From a bacterium (lineage in GTDB: Bacteria > Zhuqueibacterota > Zhuqueibacteria > Residuimicrobiales > Residuimicrobiaceae), in the NCBI GenBank assembly GCA_029565685.1, contig JAKQNR010000001.1, forward strand, positions 69,710 through 133,709: DNA of 64,000 nt. Direction: 5' to 3'. The translations under genes and the position numbers were made by a program. Each line of letters begins with the position of its first letter. Position 1 is the stretch's first letter. Below the pieces are notes generated by a model. The model saw only the letters and a list, made by a program, of their open reading frames with translations, was not told the origin of the DNA and did not search any database. This document shows positions 26,672 through 36,532 of this stretch, one piece after another.

Positions 26672-28101
26672 GGGATACCTGTAGGGTTACGCGGCCGGCT
26701 GCTCCGGCATTTGGAGCAATAGAGAACCTCTTCGCCATTATCATTCACCTTTTCGACCAGCGTGGTCTGTTGACAGACCGGGCAGAGAAGATGGGTTGGC
26801 TTTTCCCAGCTGATAAAAGTGCACGTGGGGTAACGACTGCAGCCATAGAACCGTCTGCCGTTTTTGCCTTGCCGCTCCACCACCCAGCCGCCGCAACCCT
26901 GCAGCGGACAGGAGATGTTTAAATGCATGGAGCGAGAAAATCGACAACGGGGATAATCGGAACAACCCCAAAAAGGACCAAACGGCCCTTGTACCAATCT
27001 AAGGCTTTTACCGCACAGCGGGCAGTCCGCTTCGTCCTTCTGCGCGACCCGGGTGTTGATCATGCGCTCCGCACTCTGCCGGCCATGGCCGCATAGCCGC
27101 ACGCCCGACTCGTCATGATTCAGAAATCCTTCTGCCTGCAAGCGCGACAAGGCCAGACGAAAGTCCACAGCAGTGACGGGCGTCTGTGCGGCCCTGCTTC
27201 TATAAAGTTCCATGGCGCTGACCGCATAATCCGGCTCCTCGTTCCGCCTCTGCGCTTGAACCTCCACGAGGGTCAGTTCTTCCCCCGGATGAAACAGAGG
27301 ATGGTCCTTGCTGAAAAAGGCGGTGGAGCGTCCCTGCTTTTGCAGAGACAGCGCCTGAAGAAAACCCCGTTCAAGGAGTTCCTCCCCCTGCCGGTGCAGC
27401 AGATAGCGGGCGCCGGCGCCCGCAACCACTTCCAGATCCATTCGCTGCACCTGCGCGCATGTCATCTGTGAGGCCAGCGCGCGCTCCCAAATACGGGAAT
27501 AGACCTGCCAGCAGGCCTGATCCAATTCTTTTTTCATTTTTTTCGGCGTGAACGCCGGACGGCCGGGCAACAGGGTGAGATCGCCGGCGTGATCCGCTTT
27601 GATCGGTCGCGGGCGGGGAGCCAGATAGGGCACGCCGTAATAATCGACAATGCATTCGCGGGCTTCCGCGTACCAGGCGTCGGTTGGGGAGTGCCGTCGG
27701 CCAGCCAAAGCGATCACCGGCGCCGGCGTGCCGGACGCCGCGGACATCTGATCGACCGCGGACTGCACCGCATCCGCTTTCATGGAGAAAAGAGCCGCAT
27801 CCAGAAAAAGCTCATTCAAGGTCAACGGCAATGGCGGCATCAGTTCGCGCGTCTGCCGCGTGTGCGTCTTTACGTGAAACGCCTGTTCCTTGAGATCGAC
27901 CACGATCGCTTTTACATGCGGTGCTTCCGGATGCTTTTTCGTCCATCCCTTAATGCGAACTACAGGCAGCGTAAAAGAACGATGATCCCGCTTAGCCAGA
28001 CGCACATCGATGTTCCAGCCGGACAACCCGATTCTGCGCTCTTGCTCCTGCTGCATCAGCGTCTGCAGAATGAAATCCTCCAGCGACGAAGAACGATTCA
28101 T
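26668..28101 (-). CDS. TOPRIM-less topoisomerase IA-related protein with three zinc ribbons
   Basis: 477 aa against 700-870 for TopA. The N-terminus (QQEQERRIGLSGWNIDVRL) aligns with the TopA segment just after the TOPRIM domain, so TOPRIM and its acidic residues are absent. The usual active-site block GLITYMRTDS is replaced by PVIALAGRRHSPTD, losing the catalytic tyrosine. The middle (WQVYSRIWERALASQM, then GFLQAL) still follows TopA. The last 125 residues carry three C4 zinc ribbons (CPLCGK…GCSDYPRC, CPLQGCGG…CSRYPTC, CPVCQ…YCSKC). It is therefore probably a DNA-binding, non-cleaving relative. It lies between smg and xer, echoing the smg-yrdD (zinc-finger topo-like) neighbourhood of E. coli. 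Confidence 0.8.
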   Translation of the reverse strand: MNRSSSLEDFILQTLMQQEQERRIGLSGWNIDVRLAKRDHRSFTLPVVRIKGWTKKHPEAPHVKAIVVDLKEQAFHVKTHTRQTRELMPPLPLTLNELFLDAALFSMKADAVQSAVDQMSAASGTPAPVIALAGRRHSPTDAWYAEARECIVDYYGVPYLAPRPRPIKADHAGDLTLLPGRPAFTPKKMKKELDQACWQVYSRIWERALASQMTCAQVQRMDLEVVAGAGARYLLHRQGEELLERGFLQALSLQKQGRSTAFFSKDHPLFHPGEELTLVEVQAQRRNEEPDYAVSAMELYRSRAAQTPVTAVDFRLALSRLQAEGFLNHDESGVRLCGHGRQSAERMINTRVAQKDEADCPLCGKSLRLVQGPFGPFWGCSDYPRCRFSRSMHLNISCPLQGCGGWVVERQGKNGRRFYGCSRYPTCTFISWEKPTHLLCPVCQQTTLVEKVNDNGEEVLYCSKCRSSRPRNPTGIP

Positions 28102-28125
28102 GATCGATCAGGTTGCCTGTATGAA

Positions 28126-28593
28126 TCAATGGGACAATCGGTTTGCAGTGAATTGAAAATAGCCAGCAGACGCGTTTTGCTCCACATCGAGCACCACCAT
28201 GACGATCAAATCCTGCATATCCTGAATGTCCAGTTTGGGCAGCTTCATATTCACGGCGCGCTCGATGATGGATTCCATGTCGTCGTCGTTCAAAATATTC
28301 AGTTCACGCAGATGAAACAAGTAGCTGAAGGCCTCGGGGGAAATGGCCGTGCGTTCAAAATCATTGAGCTGCCTCCAGACCGGCCGCGGTACGGCGGAAG
28401 AGCCGGTTTTGCTCATGCGGTCGATGGTTTCACCGTGGTTCACCAACCAGACCATAGCTGCAGAGATTTCATTTTCGGAAAAACCCTTTTCCTGCAGGAT
28501 GTCCATAATCAGCTGCAAGTCAATATCGTCAAAAGAGGTTTCACGAATTTCTCGTATCATATAAGCTATTATTTCTAATATTCTTTTATTCAT
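28126..28593 (-). CDS. smg: DUF494 / Smg family protein
   Basis: 155 aa, the family length. It begins MNKRILEIIAYMIREIRET and continues FDDIDLQLIMDILQEKGFSE, the conserved opening of Smg/DUF494 proteins, and is acidic and helical throughout. Function unknown; in proteobacteria it sits between dprA and a zinc-finger topoisomerase-like gene. Here it is 24 bp upstream of the topoisomerase-like gene. It has its own promoter inside the secA-smg gap. Confidence 0.87.
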   Translation of the reverse strand: MNKRILEIIAYMIREIRETSFDDIDLQLIMDILQEKGFSENEISAAMVWLVNHGETIDRMSKTGSSAVPRPVWRQLNDFERTAISPEAFSYLFHLRELNILNDDDMESIIERAVNMKLPKLDIQDMQDLIVMVVLDVEQNASAGYFQFTANRLSH

Positions 28594-28636
28594 CAGCGCT
28601 CCAAAACATAAACAGCATTCCCCCCTCTCGAAATGA

Positions 28637-28664
28637 AATATAACAAGATTTCGTTCAAAGTCAA
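28637..28664 (-). promoter_or_regulatory. Promoter of the smg-topo-xer-hpf-hprK cluster
   Basis: On the minus strand TTGACT (5 of 6) and TATATT (5 of 6) are separated by 16 bp, starting 4 bp beyond the secA stop and ending 43 bp before the smg start codon region. It allows the downstream cluster to be transcribed independently of secA. Confidence 0.6.
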
Positions 28665-28668
28665 GCGA

Positions 28669-31600
28669 TTACAGGTTTTTCCCGCAGCACTGCTTGTATT
28701 TCTTGCCGCTGCCGCATGGACAAGGATCGTTGCGGCCGATGCTGATAGCCTTGACGATCGGCGCTGTACGACCGGATGGGGTTGCGGGCGATGGCGCAGC
28801 GACCTGCGGCGCAGCCTGCCCCTGTTTGAAAATTTCCACCTGAGAGTGCGTGGCCATATAATTGCGCGGCTCAGCGCGTCGCAGCTGTTGTTCCTCCAGT
28901 TCGCCGCCGACATCGAATACGCGGAACAGCGTGCTGACCACCTCTCGGTTCATGCGATCGATCATCTTTACGAACATCTGATACGCTTCGCCCTTGTACT
29001 CCAACAGAGGGTCTTTCTGTCCGTATCCGCGCAGCCCGATGCCCTCGCGCAGTTCATCGATGCCGTTGAGGTGTTGACGCCAATTCTCATCTATTTTTTC
29101 CAGCACGTAATACCGTTCATAGCGGGCGGCAAGATCCGGACCGATCTCCTGGATCCGTTTTTGGTAAAGACCCTGAGCCCATTCGCTTAATTGAGCCATC
29201 GCGTCATTGGGATTCATCAGGCGGTCGTTGTCGTCGGACAACCGCGGCGCTTGGCGGAACAGTAAGCGGCAATCCGCCTCCAGCCGGCGCAAGGATTGGG
29301 GCGTCAACTCTTGCTCTCCCTCGAGGGCGCCGCTGATGGAAGCATAGATCACATCATCGATCATCAGGCTGATCGAGTCGCGCAGGATTTCTCGGCTCAG
29401 CGCCTCCTGGCGGATGCGTTCCTCGCGGTCTGCATAATTCCGGTACAACGCCAAAGCCCAGGCGGTCAAATCCTTGACAAAGGCGGCCTGGTCTGCGGCG
29501 TTGGCGTTTTCCGGAATCATCCGTTCGGGCCGTTTCAACAGCATACTCTCAATGGCATCGCCCAGTTGCTTGCGCTTTTCCTCCAGGGGCGAGGGTTGAA
29601 CGAGGATCCCGCCCGCCACCACGCCGACGACGGCTTCGACGCACTCTTCGATGGTCGCTCGGGCCACCATGGCCTCTTGATAAATTTGCATCAGCTCGCG
29701 AAGTTTTTCGCCATGAAGGCGCAGCGCACGCTCCGCCAGTTTTTTCGACCAGGGCATTTTGCCGTCGTCCGTCTCTTCGTCCTGCCAAAGGGCTTTGCCG
29801 AAAAGCCGAGTGAGCGTTTGCTTTTGCGTCGGCTCCAGTTCCATCGGTGCGTCGTCGCCATCAGCCGGAACCGTGGCATAGACCGCCGCCTGAGCGAACG
29901 ACAAGGAGGAGAACAGGCCGATCACGCGATGCCGGACCTGTTCCTCTGCAAGACGCTGCAACGGTTCCTCCATCCAGCGCCGCACGTGTTCCTGGATCTT
30001 GGCCCGACGAATGGTGCGCATTTCATTCACACCGATGTCCGGCCGGGCGCCAAAGATCCGCTGCAGATCGTGGAGAAACTCGTCCGCGCTCCAGGAGGCG
30101 GGGGAAACAGCGGGCGGCAGATGAATCATCATCAAGCCGGCCAGCAGGGCATCGCCCAGAGCGGAAACATCCAGTCCGCGAAACAACGCCACGTCCAGGG
30201 CGTGCTGATATTGCTCCTGATGGTCTGCATAATGTTTTTTCGCCCAGTCGATCAGCCGCGCTTCCACCTCTTCGGCAGTGCCCAGGCTGGCGTCCTTGCG
30301 CAGCCAATCGGGGCTCGCGTTAAAAATCCGGCTCAACTCGTAGCGGATGCCGTCCACGTTCCAGCGCGCGGTGTCGCGGGTGCCGGCATGATGCAGCCGG
30401 ATTTTCAAGCGCACCAGTTCGGCGATCAGATCCTCCATGCGGCAGAATCCGAGCAAGCGATGGCGCAGCTGCAGCGCGTTCATCTCATAAGCTTCCTGCA
30501 GTTGCTCCTGCACCCACTCGAGCACCCTCTCTTTGATCTCCGCCGCCTTTTGGCCTTCGAGATCCTCCACTGTAAAATCCGGAGTGCGGCCGAAAAAGCC
30601 GGTGAGCGTCTGGATCAATTGTTCCAGATTCCATTCGCTGCGCTCCTCCTCTTCGTTGAAAAAGCGCTTGGCCTTGGAGTCGACAAAATCCTCCGCCTCG
30701 GCGAATCCCAGCAGGTTCTGCCGGCGTTTGTAAATAATCTTGCGCTGTTCGTTCAGCACTGTGTCATATTCCAGCAGGCTCTTGCGGATTTCGAAATTAC
30801 GTTCCTCGACTTTTTTCTGCGCGCGTTCGATGGATTTGGTGATCAACGGATGCTCGATGCGTTCGCCCTCCTCCATGGGTCCAAGCCTGCTCATCAGGGT
30901 GGTGATCCGATCCGAGCCGAACAGCCGCATGAGATCGTCTTCCAGCGAAAGATAGAAACGCGAGGAGCCGGGATCGCCCTGACGGCCGGACCGGCCGCGC
31001 AATTGCCGGTCGATGCGGCGCGCTTCGTGTTTCTCTGAACCGATGATATGCAGCCCGCCTTTCGAAATCACTTCCGGCGGCAGTTTGATGTCGGTTCCGC
31101 GGCCCGCCATGTTGGTCGCGATGGTGATCATGCCCGGCGAACCGGCTTTGGCCACGATCTCCGCCTCCTGGCGGTGATACTTCGCGTTCAACACCGTATG
31201 ATATCTGCCTGAGGTGATCTCCTGGCTGACATCGCCCTTTTTCAGCCAGTTGGCGATGGGCACGCCGCGCTGGGTCAGCATTTCGGAAAGACGCTGCGAA
31301 ACCTCGACCGAGACGGTGCCGACCAACACCGGCCGGCCCTGTTCGTGCATGGCCAGAGCCTCATCGATGATGGCGGCATATTTTTCTTTTTTAGTTCGAT
31401 AGATGACGTCGTTCTCATCTTTACGGATGACTTGACGGTTTGTAGGGATCACCACCACCTCCAGCTTGTAGGTGGAGAAAAATTCCTGGCGTTCAGTCTC
31501 CGCCGTACCGGTCATACCCGCTAATTTTTTATAGAGCCGGAAAAAATTCTGAATAGTGATGGTGGCCAGGGTCTGTGTTTCCGCCTGAACCTCCACGCCC

Positions 31601-34600
31601 TCCTTGGCTTCCAGAGCTTCATGCAGCCCGTCGCTGAAGCGGCGGCCCGGCATCAACCTTCCGGTAAACTGATCGACGATCATGACCGCCTTGTGCCCCT
31701 TTTGTCCGCCCATCCGTCGGACCTCGTTATCCTCCAGGCTTTTGACCACATAATCGACGTCCCGGTGATAGAGCGTGTAGGCGCGTAAAAGTTGGGAAAT
31801 GTTTTGCACCCGTTCTTCGATCTGGGTGTATCCCCGCCATAATCCATCGCGCTGGCTGTCCAGCAGACGGCGCGGCAATCGTTCAAAATGAAGCCGGCAC
31901 CAGGCGTCAATCTCCTCCGGATGTATCACGGTGTTGGGGGCATGGGCTTTATAAATCAGATCATTCATCTCCCGTTCATCCAGAAGAAATCCTTTACCGC
32001 GCAGGTGCGCTTTCTCCCGAGCGAGCAGCGCGTCCGCCTCCTGTTTGCTGTTGACTTTTTTTGCCGTCAAGCGCAATATCTCTTCGCGCAGCCGCTGCCA
32101 TTCCTGCTTGTAACTGAAGAAAGGCAATTGATCGAGCATTCGGGCTCTCAGGCCCTTTTGCAGGCCGGTGGGCCTACCTTCGTCATCAAAGAGAAAAATA
32201 GAATCCCGATCCACCTCCGAGTCCTGCACCAGTTCCAAGAAACGCGCGGCCATGCGGTTGCGCTGTTCGGATTCAGCCAGCACATTGCGCAGCCCGGTCT
32301 CGGACCACCCTTTGATCTTGCGCCCAGCGTTTTCGGAGTCCAGAATAAAATAGCGGCGCAGATGACGCAATCGGTCCGCTTCGCTCCATTCCTCCCGGTC
32401 CGGAGTGGTAAGGATCACCTCCATGACCCGTTGCAGACGGTCCACCTCTTCAAATTTACGCGACCAACTGGCGGGTTGCTCCGCCTCGTCGACCGGGAAA
32501 GCCCCGCGCAGAAACTCGTCCAGAGCCAGCCGCAGGGCGACGTCGTTGTCTTGGTTCTGCGCCTTGTATTGCTGGTGCCATTCGCCGATTTTTTTACGCA
32601 TCAGATCGAACGAGGCGCCCAGCAGCCGATCCAATTCCTGTTCAGTCAGTCCAACAAACCGGCCGCGTCCGTCTTTTTTCAGGATGTTCTCATCCTGCAG
32701 ATCCTGCCCCAGACGCAGGACCAGGGCCTTGGTCTGATCGCCAAAATCGGAAGCCAGGTTTCTGCCCAGGTCGGTCAAATCCAGGCCCCACTCCGGTTCG
32801 ATGCGGTCGGAACGGGTTCGCTGGATCTGAGTGAAAAAGCGGTCAGAGGGCCGCAGCTGCATCATCTGTTGCAGGGTGGCTTCCAATCCCTCGACGGCGA
32901 TTACGCGGCCGGTGTAATCGTAATCCCCCTGATTGAGCGTCCGGTCCAATAGCTCTTGAATGTACCGATCCCGTTCTTCTACAAGGGTGCGGTCTGGTAG
33001 AATATACAGATCGGGATTGCCGCCCAGCATGGCGATGCGGCCTTTTTCGGAAATGTGTTTCGGATACGCCCCCTTGTCCGAGAATTCAAAATAATCGAGA
33101 TTTTTCTGTGCGACCGCGGCAGCGTTCTCCGGAGCGCCTGAACGCCCTTCTGCCGGTTGCAGCAACGCAGCCATCTGGTTGATCACAGGGATAAGGAACG
33201 GGTCACCGCTGTGACGCATGGCTAAAATGGCCCATTCGCCGACCGGCTTGACCGCTGTAGGCAGGCCGGTCTGTTTTTCCCAATCAAAGAACCGGTTTCG
33301 CACATCCCGTATCGCGGCCTGCGTGGCAGGATCTTCATCACCCTGGCTGCCGGCGAGCCGACTGAAAAGTTGGTCCACCGCAGAGGCGATGTCCGGACCC
33401 ACGGTCTGAGCGAGAAACGCCCGGCCTTCGTCGGTCATACCGTCGACCAGGCGTTCAGGCGTTTCGGCAAAATGATAGAACGCACGGGCCGCAGCCAGTC
33501 GATCCTGCTTTTTCGACTGCATCCGGCCGGCGATCTCCGCCGACAGCTCTTTGAGCCGACCGCTCACTTTTTGAATAGCGTCCCATTCCTCGTCGCTTGC
33601 CTCGCCGTTGCCTTTGCACAGAGCAATATACCCACTGGCCGAAAGCCCGCTGCAGGCGCCGGTCAGGGCATCCTGGGTAAAGAAGCGGCGGCTGTTCTTC
33701 TGCTCGGTGATTCGTCCCAATTGCTCATCCAATTCATCGAGCAGGCGGATCTTGTACACGATATCTTGATCGCGGCCGCCGGATAAAAAGATACGCCCCT
33801 TTTCAGTGATGTCCACCACATGGCTTTTTTCGTCGATGGTGTAATAGAGCTCACCGTCGATTTTGCCCATCTCTTTGTTGATCTCGTACTCGCCCTGCAG
33901 CTTTTCGATCAGCTTTTTGACCCAGAACTCGGAGGTCAACAATTCAAGCAGCTTGGCATTTTTCGGATCGCCGCGATGCACGCGCAGCAAGGCCAATCCG
34001 GCTTCGGTTTCATCCTGTTCCAGCAGTTCTTTGCCGCGGCGGAACAGTTCTTCCACCAGTTCCTGCTGCTTGCGATAGAGATTGGCCACCACCGGCTTGA
34101 GCTCATTGTAGATATTGGGGGGCGCGCCCACGGCGCCGGAAATGATCAAGGGGGTGCGCGCTTCATCGATCAACACGCTGTCCACTTCGTCCACAATCGC
34201 ATAATAGAGGGGACGTTGCACCACGGACCACACGTCGACGCTCATGTTATCGCGCAGATAATCAAAGCCGAACTCATTATTGGTGCCATAAGTGATGTCG
34301 GCATTGTAGACCTGGCGCCGTTCCTGCGGATCCAGTTCGTTGTGCAGCGCTTTGGCGGTCAGGCCGAGGAATTCGTAGATCTGGCCCATCCACTCGCAGT
34401 CGCGTTGAGCCAGGTAATCGTTCACCGTGACCAGATGGGCGCCCTTTCCAGCCAGGGCGTTTAGATAGAGCGGCATGGTGGCCACCAGCGTTTTGCCTTC
34501 ACCGGTGGCCATCTCGGCAATCTTGCCTTCGTGCAGAATGATGCCGCCGATCAATTGCACGTCGTACGGCACCATGTTCCATTCCACCTCCTGACCGCGG

Positions 34601-34863
34601 ACCATCCATTTCTTGCCCAGCAGCCGGCGGCAGGTCTCTTTCACCACGGCGAACGCTTCTGGTAAAATATCATCGGTGGTTTCTCCCATCCGCAAACGGT
34701 AGCGGAATTCCGGAGTTTTAGCCTTGAGCTCTTCGTCCGAGAGGTTTTGGTAAGATTCGGCCAGTTGATTGATCTTTTGCACAATGGGCTTCAACCGTTT
34801 GATCTCGCGGTCGTTGCTGGTGCCGCCGAAAATCTTTGCAAAAATATTCTCAATATTTGCCAT
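28669..34863 (-). CDS. secA: Giant preprotein translocase ATPase SecA with two large internal expansions
   Basis: 2064 aa from the ATG at 34863 ([14 protein letters not shown]); typical SecA is 830-1100. Residue numbers here follow the 2070-aa track ORF. The core is intact: Walker A ATGEGKT (about 125-131), [19 protein letters not shown] (231-249), [11 protein letters not shown] (1036-1046), [18 protein letters not shown] (1079-1096), [12 protein letters not shown] (1256-1267), [13 protein letters not shown] (1293-1305), [14 protein letters not shown] (1950-1963) and the zinc SEC-C tail [16 protein letters not shown]. About 780 residues sit between NBD1 and its resumption, in the preprotein crosslinking domain, and about 400 extra lie in the helical wing/scaffold region at about 1410-1815. 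Both look like multiplied copies of normal SecA segments. One uninterrupted frame, so not a frameshift artefact. SecA drives Sec-dependent export; this is the only secA seen here. A terminator separates it from nusB. Confidence 0.93.
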   Translation of the reverse strand: MANIENIFAKIFGGTSNDREIKRLKPIVQKINQLAESYQNLSDEELKAKTPEFRYRLRMGETTDDILPEAFAVVKETCRRLLGKKWMVRGQEVEWNMVPYDVQLIGGIILHEGKIAEMATGEGKTLVATMPLYLNALAGKGAHLVTVNDYLAQRDCEWMGQIYEFLGLTAKALHNELDPQERRQVYNADITYGTNNEFGFDYLRDNMSVDVWSVVQRPLYYAIVDEVDSVLIDEARTPLIISGAVGAPPNIYNELKPVVANLYRKQQELVEELFRRGKELLEQDETEAGLALLRVHRGDPKNAKLLELLTSEFWVKKLIEKLQGEYEINKEMGKIDGELYYTIDEKSHVVDITEKGRIFLSGGRDQDIVYKIRLLDELDEQLGRITEQKNSRRFFTQDALTGACSGLSASGYIALCKGNGEASDEEWDAIQKVSGRLKELSAEIAGRMQSKKQDRLAAARAFYHFAETPERLVDGMTDEGRAFLAQTVGPDIASAVDQLFSRLAGSQGDEDPATQAAIRDVRNRFFDWEKQTGLPTAVKPVGEWAILAMRHSGDPFLIPVINQMAALLQPAEGRSGAPENAAAVAQKNLDYFEFSDKGAYPKHISEKGRIAMLGGNPDLYILPDRTLVEERDRYIQELLDRTLNQGDYDYTGRVIAVEGLEATLQQMMQLRPSDRFFTQIQRTRSDRIEPEWGLDLTDLGRNLASDFGDQTKALVLRLGQDLQDENILKKDGRGRFVGLTEQELDRLLGASFDLMRKKIGEWHQQYKAQNQDNDVALRLALDEFLRGAFPVDEAEQPASWSRKFEEVDRLQRVMEVILTTPDREEWSEADRLRHLRRYFILDSENAGRKIKGWSETGLRNVLAESEQRNRMAARFLELVQDSEVDRDSIFLFDDEGRPTGLQKGLRARMLDQLPFFSYKQEWQRLREEILRLTAKKVNSKQEADALLAREKAHLRGKGFLLDEREMNDLIYKAHAPNTVIHPEEIDAWCRLHFERLPRRLLDSQRDGLWRGYTQIEERVQNISQLLRAYTLYHRDVDYVVKSLEDNEVRRMGGQKGHKAVMIVDQFTGRLMPGRRFSDGLHEALEAKEGVEVQAETQTLATITIQNFFRLYKKLAGMTGTAETERQEFFSTYKLEVVVIPTNRQVIRKDENDVIYRTKKEKYAAIIDEALAMHEQGRPVLVGTVSVEVSQRLSEMLTQRGVPIANWLKKGDVSQEITSGRYHTVLNAKYHRQEAEIVAKAGSPGMITIATNMAGRGTDIKLPPEVISKGGLHIIGSEKHEARRIDRQLRGRSGRQGDPGSSRFYLSLEDDLMRLFGSDRITTLMSRLGPMEEGERIEHPLITKSIERAQKKVEERNFEIRKSLLEYDTVLNEQRKIIYKRRQNLLGFAEAEDFVDSKAKRFFNEEEERSEWNLEQLIQTLTGFFGRTPDFTVEDLEGQKAAEIKERVLEWVQEQLQEAYEMNALQLRHRLLGFCRMEDLIAELVRLKIRLHHAGTRDTARWNVDGIRYELSRIFNASPDWLRKDASLGTAEEVEARLIDWAKKHYADHQEQYQHALDVALFRGLDVSALGDALLAGLMMIHLPPAVSPASWSADEFLHDLQRIFGARPDIGVNEMRTIRRAKIQEHVRRWMEEPLQRLAEEQVRHRVIGLFSSLSFAQAAVYATVPADGDDAPMELEPTQKQTLTRLFGKALWQDEETDDGKMPWSKKLAERALRLHGEKLRELMQIYQEAMVARATIEECVEAVVGVVAGGILVQPSPLEEKRKQLGDAIESMLLKRPERMIPENANAADQAAFVKDLTAWALALYRNYADREERIRQEALSREILRDSISLMIDDVIYASISGALEGEQELTPQSLRRLEADCRLLFRQAPRLSDDNDRLMNPNDAMAQLSEWAQGLYQKRIQEIGPDLAARYERYYVLEKIDENWRQHLNGIDELREGIGLRGYGQKDPLLEYKGEAYQMFVKMIDRMNREVVSTLFRVFDVGGELEEQQLRRAEPRNYMATHSQVEIFKQGQAAPQVAAPSPATPSGRTAPIVKAISIGRNDPCPCGSGKKYKQCCGKNL
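29902..30630 (-). repeat. Tandem helical-wing-like repeats inside SecA
   Basis: Three successive segments share a pattern: [16 protein letters not shown] with [25 protein letters not shown] with EVEARLIDW; and [16 protein letters not shown] with KIQEHVRRW. Spacing is about 90 residues. Normal SecA has one such element before the C-terminal 'W-x-x-HL' helix. This indicates partial gene-internal duplication. The DNA copies are diverged, so the event is old. Confidence 0.6.
31798..34128 (-). repeat. Expanded preprotein-crosslinking region of SecA with degenerate repeats
   Basis: Between residues about 252 and 1028 the normal element [18 protein letters not shown] recurs in weakened form: [60 protein letters not shown] and [19 protein letters not shown]. 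Ordinary SecA from this clade has one copy leading into [20 protein letters not shown]. The intervening segments are charged and helical. The repeat alignment is by eye only. Confidence 0.45.
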
Positions 34864-34907
34864 ACGTCTTGACCTTTTCATTGAAATCCGGTGTATGCCA
34901 CCGCTTG

Positions 34908-34936
34908 CAAAAAAACAAGCGCCGGGATCGGCGCTT
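34908..34936 (-). terminator. Rho-independent terminator between nusB and secA
   Basis: AAGCGCCG and CGGCGCTT form a perfect 8-bp stem with a 4-nt loop, followed on the minus strand by G and seven T. It ends the recJ-ilvE-nusB transcript 86 bp after the nusB stop, about 45 bp before the secA start. Confidence 0.8.
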
Positions 34937-35021
34937 GATCACATGCCCTTTTATGGCCTGCGGGTTGCGTGCACCTGTGTACGGAACCCTGTAAGAACGA
35001 TCCGCGACAAGCCGGTTTGGC

Positions 35022-35564
35022 TCAGGCGTGCGGTTGCTCCTCTGGCTCATCGGCGCCGTCATCCAGCCCGCGGCCCACTTTGATCAGCTGCCGGCGCTCT
35101 TTCAAATCCAACAACACGGAATCCAGAATGCCGTTGACAAAACGGCTGCTCTGTTCGGTGCTGTAGGATTTACTCAATTCGATGGCCTCATCGATGGACA
35201 CTTTGGGGGGAATATCCCAAAAGTGCAGGAACTCACAGATCGCCATGCGCAGGATGATCCGGTCCACGATGGCGATCCGTTCAAAATCCCAATTAACGGC
35301 GAATTTTCGAATATAGTCGTCGATCTCGGCGCGGTTCTCATGGGTCTTTTCCACCTGCAGACGCACGAACGCTTTGACCGGTTCCTCCTCCCGGTGCAGC
35401 GTAAAGAGATCCTGTATCACTTTATCGACCGAATTGCCGGAAAGTTCCAGCGCGTACAGCCCCTGCAAAGCCAATTCGCGCGCCTTGCGCCGCGAGCCTG
35501 AGAAGGTCTCCAAGCCGTCCTCATCGCCGGCAAATGGGTCATCGGACGAAATCATGCCAGCCAT
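35022..35564 (-). CDS. nusB: Transcription antitermination factor NusB
   Basis: 180 aa from the ATG at 35564, chosen because AGGA lies five to six bases upstream; the track start would run deep into ilvE. SRRKARELALQGLYALELSG is the conserved NusB N-terminus after a roughly 20-residue acidic leader, and the second half has WDFERIAIVDRIILRMAICEFL and PPKVSIDEAIELSKSYSTEQ, the RNA- and NusE-binding core. It works with NusE/S10 on rRNA operon antitermination. It overlaps ilvE by 26 bp. Confidence 0.93.
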   Translation of the reverse strand: MAGMISSDDPFAGDEDGLETFSGSRRKARELALQGLYALELSGNSVDKVIQDLFTLHREEEPVKAFVRLQVEKTHENRAEIDDYIRKFAVNWDFERIAIVDRIILRMAICEFLHFWDIPPKVSIDEAIELSKSYSTEQSSRFVNGILDSVLLDLKERRQLIKVGRGLDDGADEPEEQPHA

Positions 35565-36465
35565 AGCGATCCTGACATTTTCCATAGATATGTTCAAAAT
35601 AGCGCGATTGAATCTTTTCCGTGACCGGTCCTCGCCGGCCGGCGCCGACGATGTAATGGTCCACCGAGCGCACGGGCGACACCTCGGCCGCGGTTCCGGT
35701 AAAAAAGATCTCATCCGCAAGATAGAGCATCTCCCGCGGAATCGCCGTTTCCACCACCTCCAGCCCCATTTCCCGGATCAAGGTCATCACACACTGACGG
35801 GTGATGCCCGGCAGAATGCTGCTGGCCATCAACGGCGTGTAGAGAACGCCATCGCGCACCAGAAAGACATTCTCCCCCGAGCCCTCGCTGATATTGCCGT
35901 TCACGTCCAGGGCAATGGCTTCTGCGTAACCGTTCGCCAGGGCCTCCATTTTCATCAATTGCGAGTTCATGTAATTCGAGCCGGCTTTGGCCATGGAGGG
36001 CATGGTATTGGGCGCAAGCCGATTCCAGGAAGAGACACAGATGTCCACACCCTGGGTGATCGCCTCTTCGCCGAGATAGCGGCCCCAGCTCATGGCAGCC
36101 ACCACCACCTCCACCGGACACTTGCTGGGATCCACGCCCAGCGTGTTGTAACCGCGAAAGACCAGCGGGCGGAGATACGCTGACTTGAGCTGATTGACCC
36201 TGATCACCTGCCTGCAGGCCTCCATGACCTCTTCCTGTGAGAACGGGATCCCGATGCGGTAGATGTGCGCTGAATCGAACAAACGGCGGATATGGTCGCG
36301 CAAACGGAAAATGCTCGGTCCCTGGGGGGTCTCATAACAGCGAATGCCTTCAAAAACGCTCGAACCATAGCTGACCACATGGGAAAGGACGTGAATTTTG
36401 GCCTCCATCCAGGGGATCAGCTGACCGTTCATCCATAATTTACCCTTTTCGTCTTTCGGGTCCAT
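35539..36465 (-). CDS. ilvE: Branched-chain amino acid aminotransferase
   Basis: 308 aa from the ATG at 36465, with AGGAG seven bases upstream. LWMNGQLIPWMEAKIHVLSH and SSVFEGIRCYET are the standard class IV opening. The PLP lysine is in MAKAGSNYMNSQLMKMEA, followed by EAIALDVNGNISEGSGENVF and ILPGITRQCVMTL. It transfers amino groups between branched-chain amino acids and 2-oxoglutarate in the cytoplasm. It lies between recJ and nusB in a probable operon. Confidence 0.96.
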   Translation of the reverse strand: MDPKDEKGKLWMNGQLIPWMEAKIHVLSHVVSYGSSVFEGIRCYETPQGPSIFRLRDHIRRLFDSAHIYRIGIPFSQEEVMEACRQVIRVNQLKSAYLRPLVFRGYNTLGVDPSKCPVEVVVAAMSWGRYLGEEAITQGVDICVSSWNRLAPNTMPSMAKAGSNYMNSQLMKMEALANGYAEAIALDVNGNISEGSGENVFLVRDGVLYTPLMASSILPGITRQCVMTLIREMGLEVVETAIPREMLYLADEIFFTGTAAEVSPVRSVDHYIVGAGRRGPVTEKIQSRYFEHIYGKCQDRYGWHDFVR

Positions 36466-36532
36466 GCCTTTGCTCCTTTTGACTCGTTGATATTCGGCTT
36501 GTGCAGACCGCGGCCGTTCAGGGCCGTCCGGT

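Noticed and set aside
29296-31038. 580-aa ORF on the + strand
   Set aside because: Lies antisense to the conserved SecA core and helical wing region; its sequence is a mirror of secA codons with no domain.
28669-34881. The long SecA frame as an artefact of two fused or frameshifted genes
   Set aside because: The frame is continuous, the core motifs are in correct order and the extra regions resemble SecA's own segments; a chimera would break the order.
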